A stretch of 64,000 bases of DNA from Clostridiales bacterium (GTDB taxonomy: Bacteria > Bacillota > Clostridia > Christensenellales > Borkfalkiaceae), in NCBI GenBank assembly GCA_022508245.1, contig JAFLVO010000001.1, positions 248,001-312,000 on the forward strand, written 5' to 3'. Both the position numbers and the translations under genes were made by a program. This document shows, piece after piece, positions 52,336 to 60,339 of this stretch (its first letter is position 1; each line of letters begins with the position of its first letter). The notes beneath the pieces were generated by a model that made no database searches, was not told the DNA's origin, and was given only the letters and a program-made list of their open reading frames with translations.

Positions 52336-52380
52336 GCCTCGTCACATTAAATTTTAAAAAAATATGGTATATTTTCCCGC

Positions 52381-52409
52381 TTGCGTTTTAAATTTGCGTG
52401 GTGTATAAT
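52381..52409 (+). promoter_or_regulatory. Promoter of the probable 6S RNA
   Basis: TTGCGT (52381-52386) and TATAAT (52404-52409) with a 17-bp spacer. Confidence 0.8.
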
Positions 52410-52417
52410 ATTAATAT

Positions 52418-52580
52418 CATAATACAAACTAAATAGGTCTGCGGTGTTCGTGGTATGGGAAATTCGTAATCCACAAAGTAAATAAGGGAGCGAAGCGTTC
52501 GCGGGAATAGGCAAGGTCTGGTTTTCGGAAAGTCCGACGTTCCGCCTCGGCGCACCCACCTGCGAGATGCGGGTTAATAC
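52418..52580 (+). ncRNA. ssrS: Probable 6S RNA
   Basis: 6S RNA mimics an open promoter and traps the sigma-70/A holoenzyme. The 5' part has CTGCGGTGTTCGTGGTATG and the 3' part GGCGCACCCACCTGCG, which resemble the conserved closing-stem ends of Bacillota 6S RNAs. Between them is a long, interrupted rod with an AAGTAAATAAGG bubble region. The promoter and the position after the nif3 cluster fit. Ends are approximate. The call rests on sequence recall and not on a covariance search. Confidence 0.7.
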
Positions 52581-52599
52581 TTTTTCATATCACGGCACA

Positions 52600-52682
52600 G
52601 GCGGATTTCAAAAGCGCAAAAAACTTGTGTTTTTGAAATCCGCATATATCGGCAATCCGCTCGCTCGGATTGTCGCTTTTTA
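52600..52682 (+). terminator. Two hairpins downstream of the probable 6S RNA
   Basis: First a long stem GCGGATTTCAAAA / TTTTGAAATCCGC (about 52601-52643), then GCAATCCG / CGGATTGT (about 52652-52672) followed by CGCTTTTTAT. The second has the form of an intrinsic terminator. Confidence 0.7.
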
Positions 52683-52750
52683 TATTAAAATAGCCGCATT
52701 TTCACAGTTTTTTCTGCATAAGATATACAAATTTATTGGGGAGCGTGAAG

Positions 52751-53002
52751 ATGGAAGAAGGGCACAATCTATCGATAGAACAGTGTAAAAGGGTAAGCGC
52801 AACGGCAATAGCAAGCGTTGACAGCTTTTCCGATAAGCAGATAGTTTTAAGCTACGCGGGCGGCAGGATAGTAGTGGGCGGCAGCGGTATGAAGATAATA
52901 AACTTTTCAAAGACGAGCGGGGCGTTTTCGGCAACGGGCGAAATTGCCTCGGTGCGCTATGTAAAAAAGGGAAGCTCGCTTAAACAGAAACTGTTCAGAT
53001 AA
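52751..53002 (+). CDS. yabP: Sporulation protein YabP
   Basis: An 83-residue YabP/YqfC-like protein, needed for spore cortex formation in B. subtilis. The sequence has the family pattern: NLSIEQCKRVSATAIASVDS, then SDKQIVLSYAGGRIVVGGSG and a final beta strand GEIASVRYVKKG. GGGGAG stands before the ATG at 52751; a TTG five codons upstream overlaps that box and was not chosen. It is followed at once by yabQ (TAATG overlap), as in B. subtilis, where yabP, yabQ and divIC are neighbours. Confidence 0.88.
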   Translation: MEEGHNLSIEQCKRVSATAIASVDSFSDKQIVLSYAGGRIVVGGSGMKIINFSKTSGAFSATGEIASVRYVKKGSSLKQKLFR

Positions 53003-53472
53003 TGCAAATTTTCATATTTATAACCTGTATTTTTTGCGGAATAGTCAGCGGTGCGGTCTATGACGTGCTGTTTTTGGCGCGCTGTGTTCTGTGCGGATTA
53101 GACACGCAGAGCTACACTATAAAGGACAAAATTTTTATTTTTGCCGCCGACATAATATATTGCCTCGTCTTTGCGGCGGGGTTTATTTTCCTGTCTACGA
53201 TGTTCGGCTTTTCCTCATTGAGGCTGTATATGCTCATAGGCTGTGCCCTCGGTGCGCTCCTATATTTAAAAAGTTTTCATCAAATTGTTGCGTTTTTCGC
53301 AAGGAAAGTATATAATAAGATAACAAACAGACCCAAGAAGGTGAAAAAACGTGGACGAAGCAAAGAAAAACCGCATCGCAGCGGCATCAACCGTCGCCGC
53401 CGTGCTGCTGATAGTAATCTTCGCAGTAGTGATAATCTGTCAGTTGGCGACGATAGTAAATATAAACAATGA
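53002..53472 (+). CDS. yabQ: Spore cortex protein YabQ-like membrane protein
   Basis: A 156-residue protein with about three membrane segments (about 2-27, 43-65, 72-95), matching the YabQ membrane region in size and place after yabP. The last 40 residues (from about 117) are very basic and Ser/Asn-rich and share their DNA with the start of the divIC-like gene in another frame. The reading frame has no earlier stop, so an overlap of 122 bp is real at the ORF level. Function in cortex assembly is inferred from the family. Confidence 0.78.
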   Translation: MQIFIFITCIFCGIVSGAVYDVLFLARCVLCGLDTQSYTIKDKIFIFAADIIYCLVFAAGFIFLSTMFGFSSLRLYMLIGCALGALLYLKSFHQIVAFFARKVYNKITNRPKKVKKRGRSKEKPHRSGINRRRRAADSNLRSSDNLSVGDDSKYKQ

Positions 53473-53611
53473 AAAAAGAAACCTTCAAGAGCAGATCCGT
53501 TCGTATGATGACCTGATTAAAGACTCGGAAAGCGAGCTTGCGTACCTCAAATCCTGGCAGTATTACTTAGATATGCTCTCTTGGTACGGCTATCATCCCC
53601 CCAAAAACTGA
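53351..53611 (+). CDS. DivIC/FtsB-like septum protein
   Basis: An 86-residue bitopic protein: a short basic N terminus, one membrane segment (about 9-31) and an extracytoplasmic coiled coil (about 37-65) ending LSWYGYHPP. This is the architecture of DivIC/FtsB, which joins FtsL and DivIB at the division septum. The start is GTG at 53351, inside yabQ. The yabP-yabQ-divIC order is the same as in B. subtilis. It is followed 2 bp later by ppx. Confidence 0.82.
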   Translation: MDEAKKNRIAAASTVAAVLLIVIFAVVIICQLATIVNINNEKRNLQEQIRSYDDLIKDSESELAYLKSWQYYLDMLSWYGYHPPKN

Positions 53612-53613
53612 TT

Positions 53614-54477
53614 ATGAAAATTTCAGCAATCGACATCGGTTCGAATTCAGTCCGCCTTGCAACCTTTGAAGGCGGAAAAACTTTATATAAGCGTCTTTGC
53701 ACTACAAGGCTGGGCGAAGGACTCGATAAGAGTTCTGTTCTTTCCCCCAACGCCTTGGAGCGGACGGCACTTGCCGTAAACGACTTTTACAGGCAGGCAA
53801 TAGAGGACGGTGCGGAAAAGGTTTACGCCTTTGCAACCGCAGCAGTGCGCACGGCAACTAACGGGCGCGACTTTTTAAAGCGCGTTAAAGAGCTGTGCGG
53901 TTTGGATATATGCGTGCTATCCGGCGAGGAGGAGGCGGAGTGCGGAATACTCGGCGCGCTCGGTTCTTCGGACGGCGGAATTATAGATATAGGCGGCGCA
54001 AGCGCGGAAATTACCCTGCGCAAAGACTGTAAAACGGTTTACGCAAAGAGCGTCAACATAGGCGCAGTGCGCCTTTTCGACAGCGCAAAAAGGGACAGGA
54101 CCGCTCTTCAAAGTATAATTGACGAAAAGGTTGCAGAATACGGAAAAATCGACGCAAGCAATTTCAAAATGTACTCAATCGGCGGAACGGCGACCCGTCT
54201 TGCTGCCGTAAGACACAACCTTACGGAGTACGCACCCGAAATTACAGACGGAACGGTTTTGAGTTTAGCCGAGGTGGACAGGCTTGCAACTTGGCTTTTG
54301 ACCGAGGACGTCGAGCACATAAAGGCAACCACAATCTGCGCGCAGTCCTCCGAAATTATGGGCGGCGGAACACTGCTTTTATCTGCAATTATGCGTGCGC
54401 TCAATATTGCCGAAGTCACTGTATCGGAAAGAGACAATTTAGAGGGCTTTATCATCTTCAAAGAGGGCAAGCTATGA
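53614..54477 (+). CDS. ppx: Ppx/GppA-family phosphatase
   Basis: A 287-residue member of the exopolyphosphatase/guanosine pentaphosphatase family, which cuts terminal phosphate from polyphosphate or pppGpp. The ASKHA fold shows ISAIDIGSNSVRLATFEG at the start, AFATAAVRTATNG, the SGEEEAECG catalytic region and GIIDIGGASAEITL (about 125-138). The ATG at 53614 is used; a TTG 11 codons upstream gives a tail not typical of the family. The length is near that of short single-module members. It overlaps the protease gene by ATGA. Confidence 0.92.
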   Translation: MKISAIDIGSNSVRLATFEGGKTLYKRLCTTRLGEGLDKSSVLSPNALERTALAVNDFYRQAIEDGAEKVYAFATAAVRTATNGRDFLKRVKELCGLDICVLSGEEEAECGILGALGSSDGGIIDIGGASAEITLRKDCKTVYAKSVNIGAVRLFDSAKRDRTALQSIIDEKVAEYGKIDASNFKMYSIGGTATRLAAVRHNLTEYAPEITDGTVLSLAEVDRLATWLLTEDVEHIKATTICAQSSEIMGGGTLLLSAIMRALNIAEVTVSERDNLEGFIIFKEGKL

Positions 54478-55190
54478 AAAGTTCAACCTGTATCATTTTT
54501 TCTGCATTGGCTTTCGCTCTTTTTGCGGGTGTGTACGGCGCAACCTGCTGGTTTGAACTGGGACTGTGGGCAATACCCGTTTGGGTCGCTATGATAGCCG
54601 CAATTCCGCTTTCGTCGCTTTTGCACGAACTCGGGCATATGCTGTTCGGCGCGATGTGCGGAATTAAAACTAAACCTCATTTCAGTTTATTAGGCTCGTC
54701 AAGCTGTGCGCTAATGCCAAACAAAGAGGACAAACTCAAAGCACGCGTCATTGCAACAGTGTACGGTGGATGTGCTGTCAATGTGGTTATCGGACTTACT
54801 GTAGGGACTCTGATAAGCTTTAATATCGCCCCCGTTTGGTTGTCCTTTCTCATTCCTGCAAATATATATCTTATATTATTAAACGCGTTTCCCGTGCATT
54901 TTCCCTCGGGCAAAGCAGACGGACTTGTAGTAGATGAAATCGTAAAAGACAAGGACGAGGGCAAGGTTCTTCTCGCCGTCTTAACAGTTCAGGCGCAGAT
55001 TTTAAACGGAAAGCCCATAGAAGAGGTGGACGAAAGCCTTTTATTCGATCTTCCGCAGATACGCGAGGACGACCAAAGCTTTATTGCCCTTACTGAACTT
55101 AGATACGAATATATGAAAGCCAAGGGCAACGACGAAGAGGCGCAAAAGTATAAAGAGAGATTTGAACAATTAAAACAAGAGTATATGTAA
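54474..55190 (+). CDS. M50-like membrane zinc metalloprotease
   Basis: A 238-residue membrane protein with the zinc motif HELGH (about 51-55) within a membrane segment, followed by the second motif NAFPVHFPSGKADG (about 142-155), where the aspartate would be the third ligand. These are marks of site-2-type peptidases such as SpoIVFB, though this protein has few membrane segments. A soluble C-terminal helical part (about 160-238) resembles a tetratricopeptide-like tail. It overlaps the ppx stop by ATGA. The substrate is unknown; the sporulation neighbours make a spore-related role possible but unproven. Confidence 0.82.
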   Translation: MKSSTCIIFSALAFALFAGVYGATCWFELGLWAIPVWVAMIAAIPLSSLLHELGHMLFGAMCGIKTKPHFSLLGSSSCALMPNKEDKLKARVIATVYGGCAVNVVIGLTVGTLISFNIAPVWLSFLIPANIYLILLNAFPVHFPSGKADGLVVDEIVKDKDEGKVLLAVLTVQAQILNGKPIEEVDESLLFDLPQIREDDQSFIALTELRYEYMKAKGNDEEAQKYKERFEQLKQEYM

Positions 55191-55222
55191 ACCGCCGACG
55201 TTAACCGTCGGCGGTTTCATTT
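55191..55222 (+). terminator. Terminator of the yabP-to-protease run
   Basis: The stem CCGCCGACG-ttaac-CGTCGGCGG is followed by TTTCATTTTT. Confidence 0.85.
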
Positions 55223-55378
55223 TTAATTAACTCTGTACAGCTTGCCAAAGCAGTGAGGACACACCCCTCCGCACCTTTCAACCTGTGTTTTACAGATATG
55301 ATTTCCGCAGCTTCCGCACTCGTAAAAGTCGTTTAAAATATCAAAATTTGCGCTATGTCCGCACTTAAAATTTTTCAT
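55223..55378 (-). CDS. Small zinc-ribbon protein
   Basis: A 51-residue protein with three cysteine pairs or C/H sites: FKCGHSANF, ECGSCGNHIC and GVCPHCFG, the pattern of a double zinc ribbon. The start at 55378 is the ATG closest to the first Cys motif. A longer in-frame version up to 55477 would run through the gyrB promoter. The ribosome binding site is weak. It is on the strand opposite its neighbours. Function unknown. Confidence 0.55.
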   Translation of the reverse strand: MKNFKCGHSANFDILNDFYECGSCGNHICKTQVERCGGVCPHCFGKLYRVN

Positions 55379-55440
55379 AAAAAAAGTATGTGTTTTTGCC
55401 AAATTATTACTCTTATTTTTGAAATTTTTTGCTCTATCGT

Positions 55441-55469
55441 TTGCAATCGATTTTATAATATGGTATAAT
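55441..55469 (+). promoter_or_regulatory. gyrBA promoter
   Basis: TTGCAA (55441-55446) and TATAAT (55464-55469), 17-bp spacer, 37 bp before the gyrB ATG. Confidence 0.85.
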
Positions 55470-55506
55470 AAATTCAAAGTGAAATTTTTTTCGGAGAGGA
55501 AGATAA

Positions 55507-57432
55507 ATGCCTGAAAAAATAGTAAACAATTACGACGCCAACTCCCTGCGCGCGCTCAAAGGTTTGGAGCCCGTGCGCGAGCATCCAGGTATGTACATCG
55601 GACCTACGGACGAGAAGGGTCTGCATTGCCTTGTAAGGGAGGTTATAGACAACTCCATAGACGAAGCGCTTGCGGGCTATTGCGATACGATTAACGTGGT
55701 AATCACTGCGGACGGCTCCTGTTCCGTTCAGGACAACGGCAGAGGAATTCCCACGGGCATAAACAAGGAGGCTGGAATAAGCGGCGTAGAGCTTGCCTTA
55801 ACCAACCTCAACGCGGGCGGCAAATTCGGCGGCGGCAACAAGGCGGGCGGTTATAAAATTTCGTCGGGACTGCACGGTGTGGGTGTATCCTGCGTAAACG
55901 CGCTTTCGGACACTTTAACTGCCGAGGTCTGTCAGAACGGTCATATCTACCGTCAGGTCTATCACTGCGGTATACCCGAAGAACCCCTTAAAATCGTCGG
56001 CGACACGGACAAGACGGGCACGACCGTAACATTCCACCCCGACGCAACCATACTTGAAACCACCGAGTTCAACTACGACACGCTTAAAACCCTTTTAAGA
56101 GAGCTTTCCTATCTCAACAAGGGCTTAACTTTGACCCTTTCGGACTACCGCGGCGAAAAAGAGCGCCACGACAGCTTCTGCTACGAGGGCGGCGTAGTCC
56201 ACTTTATAGAGGATATCAACAGGGGCAAGGAAGTCCTCTTTGAAAAGCCCGTATACTTTGAAGAGAACGAGGGGGACGACAAATTCCTTGAAGTTGCTAT
56301 ACAGTACAACGATGGCTATTCCGAGCAGATTTTTCCCTTCTCCAACAATATCCGTCAGCCCGACGGCGGAACCCACCTCGACGGCTTTAAAGCGGCTCTT
56401 ACCAAGGTTATAAACGACGCAGGCAAGCGCCTCAACATCTTAAAAGAGAATGAAAAACTCTCGGGCGAGGACGTTCGTGAGGGCATTACGGCGGTCGTAT
56501 CGGTCAAAATAGCCGACGCACAGTACGAGAGCCAGACAAAGGCAAAGCTCTGCTCTACGTACGTAAGAGGCTTCGTACAGAAGGCTGTAACCGACAAGTT
56601 CGGCACCTATCTTGAAGAACACCCCGCCGAAACCAAGGAGCTCATACTCCGCTGTATAACGGCGCAGAGGGCGAGGGAGGCGGCAAGGCTCGCGCGCGAA
56701 GAAACACACCGTAAGGGCGTGTTCGAGAGCACAAAGCTCCCCGGAAAGCTTGCAGACTGCTCGGATAAGCGCCCCGAGCTGTGCGAAATCTATATAGTCG
56801 AGGGCGACAGTGCAGGCGGCACGGCAAAGCAGGGCAGAGACAGGCGTTTCCAGGCAATACTTCCCCTTCGAGGCAAGATTTTAAACGTTGAAAAGGTAAG
56901 AATTAACCGCGTGCTCGAAAACGAGGAAATCAAGGCAATGATTACGGCTTTCGGCTGCGGAATTCAGGAAAATTTTGACGAAAGCAAATTAAGATACGAC
57001 AGAATAATAATTATGACCGACGCCGACGTTGACGGCTCGCACATAAGAATACTTCTTTTGACCTTCTTCTTCCGCTATATGCGCCCGCTCGTTGAAAACG
57101 GACACGTATACGCGGCACAGCCTCCCTTGTACAAGGTTTCGGGCAAGGGCATAGAGGACACCTATCTCTACGACGACAAGGCATTAGAGGAGTTTAAAAA
57201 CAGCTACGACGGCAAGTTTGAGCTTCAAAGATACAAGGGTCTCGGCGAAATGAACAAGGAACAGCTTTGGGAAACAACCATGGACCCCGCAAGGCGCACA
57301 CTCGTTAGAATTAACGTGGAAGACGCGGTAGAGGCGGACAGACTTTTCTCTCTACTCATGGGAGAACAGCCAGAGCTGAGAAGACAGTTCATTGAAGATA
57401 ACGCAAAACTCGTAGCAGAGTTGGATATTTAA
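55507..57432 (+). CDS. gyrB: DNA gyrase subunit B
   Basis: The ATPase subunit of gyrase, which introduces negative supercoils. The 641 residues show the GHKL ATPase with REVIDNSIDEALAGY, VQDNGRGIPTG and GLHGVGVSCVNALS (about 30-125), the transducer, and the TOPRIM domain with EGDSAGGTAKQGRDR (about 433-447) and MTDADVDGSHIR. The end with KNSYDGKFELQRYKGLGEMN is standard. GGAGAGGA precedes the ATG. Gene order gyrB-gyrA, 15 bp apart, with its own promoter, is typical. Confidence 0.97.
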   Translation: MPEKIVNNYDANSLRALKGLEPVREHPGMYIGPTDEKGLHCLVREVIDNSIDEALAGYCDTINVVITADGSCSVQDNGRGIPTGINKEAGISGVELALTNLNAGGKFGGGNKAGGYKISSGLHGVGVSCVNALSDTLTAEVCQNGHIYRQVYHCGIPEEPLKIVGDTDKTGTTVTFHPDATILETTEFNYDTLKTLLRELSYLNKGLTLTLSDYRGEKERHDSFCYEGGVVHFIEDINRGKEVLFEKPVYFEENEGDDKFLEVAIQYNDGYSEQIFPFSNNIRQPDGGTHLDGFKAALTKVINDAGKRLNILKENEKLSGEDVREGITAVVSVKIADAQYESQTKAKLCSTYVRGFVQKAVTDKFGTYLEEHPAETKELILRCITAQRAREAARLAREETHRKGVFESTKLPGKLADCSDKRPELCEIYIVEGDSAGGTAKQGRDRRFQAILPLRGKILNVEKVRINRVLENEEIKAMITAFGCGIQENFDESKLRYDRIIIMTDADVDGSHIRILLLTFFFRYMRPLVENGHVYAAQPPLYKVSGKGIEDTYLYDDKALEEFKNSYDGKFELQRYKGLGEMNKEQLWETTMDPARRTLVRINVEDAVEADRLFSLLMGEQPELRRQFIEDNAKLVAELDI

Positions 57433-57447
57433 TAAACAGGAGTAACT

Positions 57448-60027
57448 ATGGCAAAAAAAGAAACAAGTCCGGAGCTTACCGAAGAGTTTAAACGCACCCT
57501 TGCAATGACCAAGTTTTTGGACAGAGAGGTAGACGAGGAACTTAAAAAATCCTTCATAGCGTACGCAATGGCGGTAAACGTATCCCGCGCTATACCCGAT
57601 GTGCGCGACGGTTTAAAGCCCGTTCACCGCAGGATTTTATATTCAATGCACGAGCTGGGACTCTATTCCGACAAGGCGTTCAGAAAATGCGCCCGTATCG
57701 TCGGTGACTGCTTGGGTAAATATCATCCCCACGGCGACAGCTCGGTTTACGACGCGCTCGTCCGCCTTGCGCAGGATTTCTCTATAAATTTCCCCCTCGT
57801 AGAGGGACACGGCAACTTCGGCTCGGTCGACGGCGACCCCGCCGCGGCTATGAGATATACCGAGGCAAGACTTTCAAAGCTTGCGTCCGAAATGCTTAAG
57901 GACCTCGACAAGGAAACCGTTGACTTCTACCCGACCTTCGACGACACGGGTATGCAGCCTTCCGTTTTGCCCTCGCGCTTCCCCAATATGCTTGTAAACG
58001 GTTCTGACGGCATTGCGGTGGGCATGGCGACCAACATACCGCCCCACAACCTTGGCGAGTGCATAGACGGCGTTATAGCGCTTATAGACAATCCCGATAT
58101 CGATATAGACGGGCTCATGGAATATGTTCCTGCACCCGACTTCCCCACGGGCGCGCTCATTATGGGCAGAAGCGGTATAAAAAAGGCTTACAGAACGGGC
58201 AGAGGCAATATAATCATCCGTTCGCGCTGTGAAATAGAGGAATATCAGAGCGGGAATCAGACCCGCACGCGTATAATAGTCACAGAAATTCCCTATCAGG
58301 TCAACAAGGCAAAGCTTATAGAAAATATTGCCGACCTCGTTAAAAACAAGAGAATAGAGGGTATTTCGGACATACGGGAAGAGAGCGACAGAGACGGTAT
58401 GCGCATCGTCATAGAAGTAAAGAAGGACGCAAACGCGCAGGTCGTTTTAAATCTTTTATACAAGCACACAAATTTGCAGGTGTCGGACGGAATTATAATG
58501 CTTGCGCTCGTAGACGGCACACCCAAAATTTTAAACCTCAAAGAGTGTCTTTACTACTATCTTGAACATCAGAAAGACATAATTATCCGCCGTACCAAGT
58601 ACGAATTGACCAAGACGGAGGAGCGCGCACACATTTTGCGCGGACTTGTAATTGCTCAGGCGAGCATAAACGAAGTCGTAGAAGTCTGCAAAAACGCAAA
58701 GGACAAGACGGACTGCGTTCAGCAGCTCACTTCAAAATTTTTACTTGACGAAAGGCAGGCTACGGCAGTTGCAGAATTGCGCCTTTACAGAATTTCCCAC
58801 CTCGAAGTAGATAAGCTCAACGAAGAGCTTGCCTCCCTAGAGGCGGCAATAGAGGACTACAAAGACATTCTCGCACACGAGAGCAGAGTTCTTGAAATTA
58901 TCAAAACCGACCTGCTTGAAATCAAGCGCAAATACCCCTCGGAGAGAAAGACTGAAATTGCCGTAGATTTCTCGGGCGATATTGTGGACGAGGATTTAAT
59001 TCCTGTGGAGCAGGTAGTCGTTTCAATGACCCACTCGGGCTACGTAAAGAGATTGCCCGTCGCAGAATACAAGGCTCAGCACAGGGGCGGTATGGGAATT
59101 ACCGCGCACCGTCCTAAAGAGGAGGACTTCGTCGAAAAGATGTTTGTCTGCTCCTCGCACGATTCGCTTCTTTTATTCTCGGACTACGGCAAGGTGTACA
59201 GAATAAGGGCGTTTGAAATTCCCGAAGCGGCAAGAACTGCGCGCGGCAGGGCGATTGTAAACCTTGTTCAGATTGAGCAGACCGAGAAGATAACCAATAT
59301 TATTCCCGTCGAGGATACAACCGAGGGCTATATCGCGTTCGCCACCAAGAACGGACTTATCAAAAAGACCAAGGTGGAGGAGTTTGCAAGAATAAATAAA
59401 AACGGCAAAATTGCAATCCGTTTAAACGACGGTGACTCGCTCATCTCCGTTCAGTTCACAACGGGTTCAAGCGAAATTATGATTGCATCACGCTCGGGCA
59501 AGTGTATCCGCTTTGACGAGAGCAAGGTTCGCGCAATGGGCAGGGATACTGCGGGCGTAAGAGCTATGAAACTCGACGGAGCAGACGATGCAATCGTAGA
59601 TATGCTAGCGGTTGACGAAAGCAAGGATATATTAACCGTAACCTCAAACGGCTTTGGCAAGCGTTCCCGCCTTGAAGATTACCGCCTTACGGGCAGAGCC
59701 GGCAAGGGCATAAAGGCGGGCACATTCAACGAAATAACGGGCAGTCTTGTAAACTTGAAACAAGTCAGCGAGGACGAGGACATAATGATTATCTCGGACG
59801 GCGGTACGATAATAAGAATGCACTGCGACGCAATCTCCAAGATAGGCAGAGCAACGCGCGGCGTGCGTCTTATGCGCCTTAAAGACGGTTGTGTGGCAAC
59901 CGTAGCCGTAACCGAGCGCGACGACGAGGCGGAGACCGCCGCCCCCGAGGAGGCAACAGCCGAAGATTTAGCCGAAACCCCCGACAGCGCAGAAGAAACT
60001 GAAGCAACAAACGAAAGTGAAGAATAA
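57448..60027 (+). CDS. gyrA: DNA gyrase subunit A
   Basis: The cutting and rejoining subunit of gyrase. At 859 residues it includes the catalytic tyrosine in AMRYTEARL (about 131-139) and the quinolone-sensitive region [15 protein letters not shown] (about 92-106), which keeps the serine and aspartate whose loss gives resistance, so it looks like the sensitive type. The GyrA box that separates gyrase from topoisomerase IV is QHRGGMG (about 546-552), a variant of QRRGGKG. The six-bladed C-terminal domain is followed by a strongly acidic tail (about 820-859), a known modulator of supercoiling in other species. Two terminator-like hairpins and repeat B2 follow. Confidence 0.95.
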   Translation: MAKKETSPELTEEFKRTLAMTKFLDREVDEELKKSFIAYAMAVNVSRAIPDVRDGLKPVHRRILYSMHELGLYSDKAFRKCARIVGDCLGKYHPHGDSSVYDALVRLAQDFSINFPLVEGHGNFGSVDGDPAAAMRYTEARLSKLASEMLKDLDKETVDFYPTFDDTGMQPSVLPSRFPNMLVNGSDGIAVGMATNIPPHNLGECIDGVIALIDNPDIDIDGLMEYVPAPDFPTGALIMGRSGIKKAYRTGRGNIIIRSRCEIEEYQSGNQTRTRIIVTEIPYQVNKAKLIENIADLVKNKRIEGISDIREESDRDGMRIVIEVKKDANAQVVLNLLYKHTNLQVSDGIIMLALVDGTPKILNLKECLYYYLEHQKDIIIRRTKYELTKTEERAHILRGLVIAQASINEVVEVCKNAKDKTDCVQQLTSKFLLDERQATAVAELRLYRISHLEVDKLNEELASLEAAIEDYKDILAHESRVLEIIKTDLLEIKRKYPSERKTEIAVDFSGDIVDEDLIPVEQVVVSMTHSGYVKRLPVAEYKAQHRGGMGITAHRPKEEDFVEKMFVCSSHDSLLLFSDYGKVYRIRAFEIPEAARTARGRAIVNLVQIEQTEKITNIIPVEDTTEGYIAFATKNGLIKKTKVEEFARINKNGKIAIRLNDGDSLISVQFTTGSSEIMIASRSGKCIRFDESKVRAMGRDTAGVRAMKLDGADDAIVDMLAVDESKDILTVTSNGFGKRSRLEDYRLTGRAGKGIKAGTFNEITGSLVNLKQVSEDEDIMIISDGGTIIRMHCDAISKIGRATRGVRLMRLKDGCVATVAVTERDDEAETAAPEEATAEDLAETPDSAEETEATNESEE

Positions 60028-60056
60028 TTATCAATAATATCAACCGGTAAAATAAA

Positions 60057-60090
60057 CCCGCGCCAAGCTTTTGCTCGGCGCGGGGTGTTA
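60057..60090 (+). terminator. Terminator of gyrBA
   Basis: The stem CCCGCGCC-(12 nt)-GGCGCGGG, with a tail of GTGTTAT. Confidence 0.75.
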
Positions 60091-60100
60091 TATAAATAAC

Positions 60101-60141
60101 AAAAAATAGCCTGCGCAGAATAGCAGGCTGTTTTTGTGAAC
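60101..60141 (+). terminator. Solo copy of the B-family terminal hairpin
   Basis: The stem TAGCCTGC / GCAGGCTG with loop GCAGAATA and the tail TTTTTGTGAAC. Loop and tail equal those ending element B2 while the stem differs, so it looks like a free-standing last hairpin of that family, probably also acting as a terminator. Confidence 0.7.
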
Positions 60142-60158
60142 AATTACAAAACGTTTTA

Positions 60159-60339
60159 CGGCGCGGCCCAAAACCACGATTTTTGGTCGCGCACTCAATT
60201 TGCGTATGCCTACGCCTTAGTGGAAGTGAATTGCCAAGATTTTATCTTTGTTTGCCATTAAATATCTTGGCAAGAGAAACATAGTTTCTCAAATCACGAA
60301 AAATACACCTCGCAGAATAGAGGTGTATTTTTGTGAACA
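60159..60339 (+). repeat. Structured intergenic repeat B2 (candidate structured RNA)
   Basis: About 180 bp, the better-preserved partner of B1. Hairpins in order are GCGCG-gCC-cAAAA with TTTTTGG-tCGCGC (near 60160-60191), GCGTA-tgcc-TACGC closed by CACT/AGTG (near 60192-60224), TGCCAAGAT / ATCTTGGCA enclosing about 22 nt (near 60231-60271), GAGAAAC-ata-GTTTCTC and a 17-bp final hairpin TCAC.AAAAATACACCTC with loop GCAGAATA. The end touches the P-type ATPase stop codon. It has no open frame of note. Confidence 0.78.

Noticed and set aside
57448-60027. The gyrB-gyrA pair as topoisomerase IV (parE-parC)
   Set aside because: A GyrA box (QHRGGMG) is present and the length and acidic tail fit gyrase.
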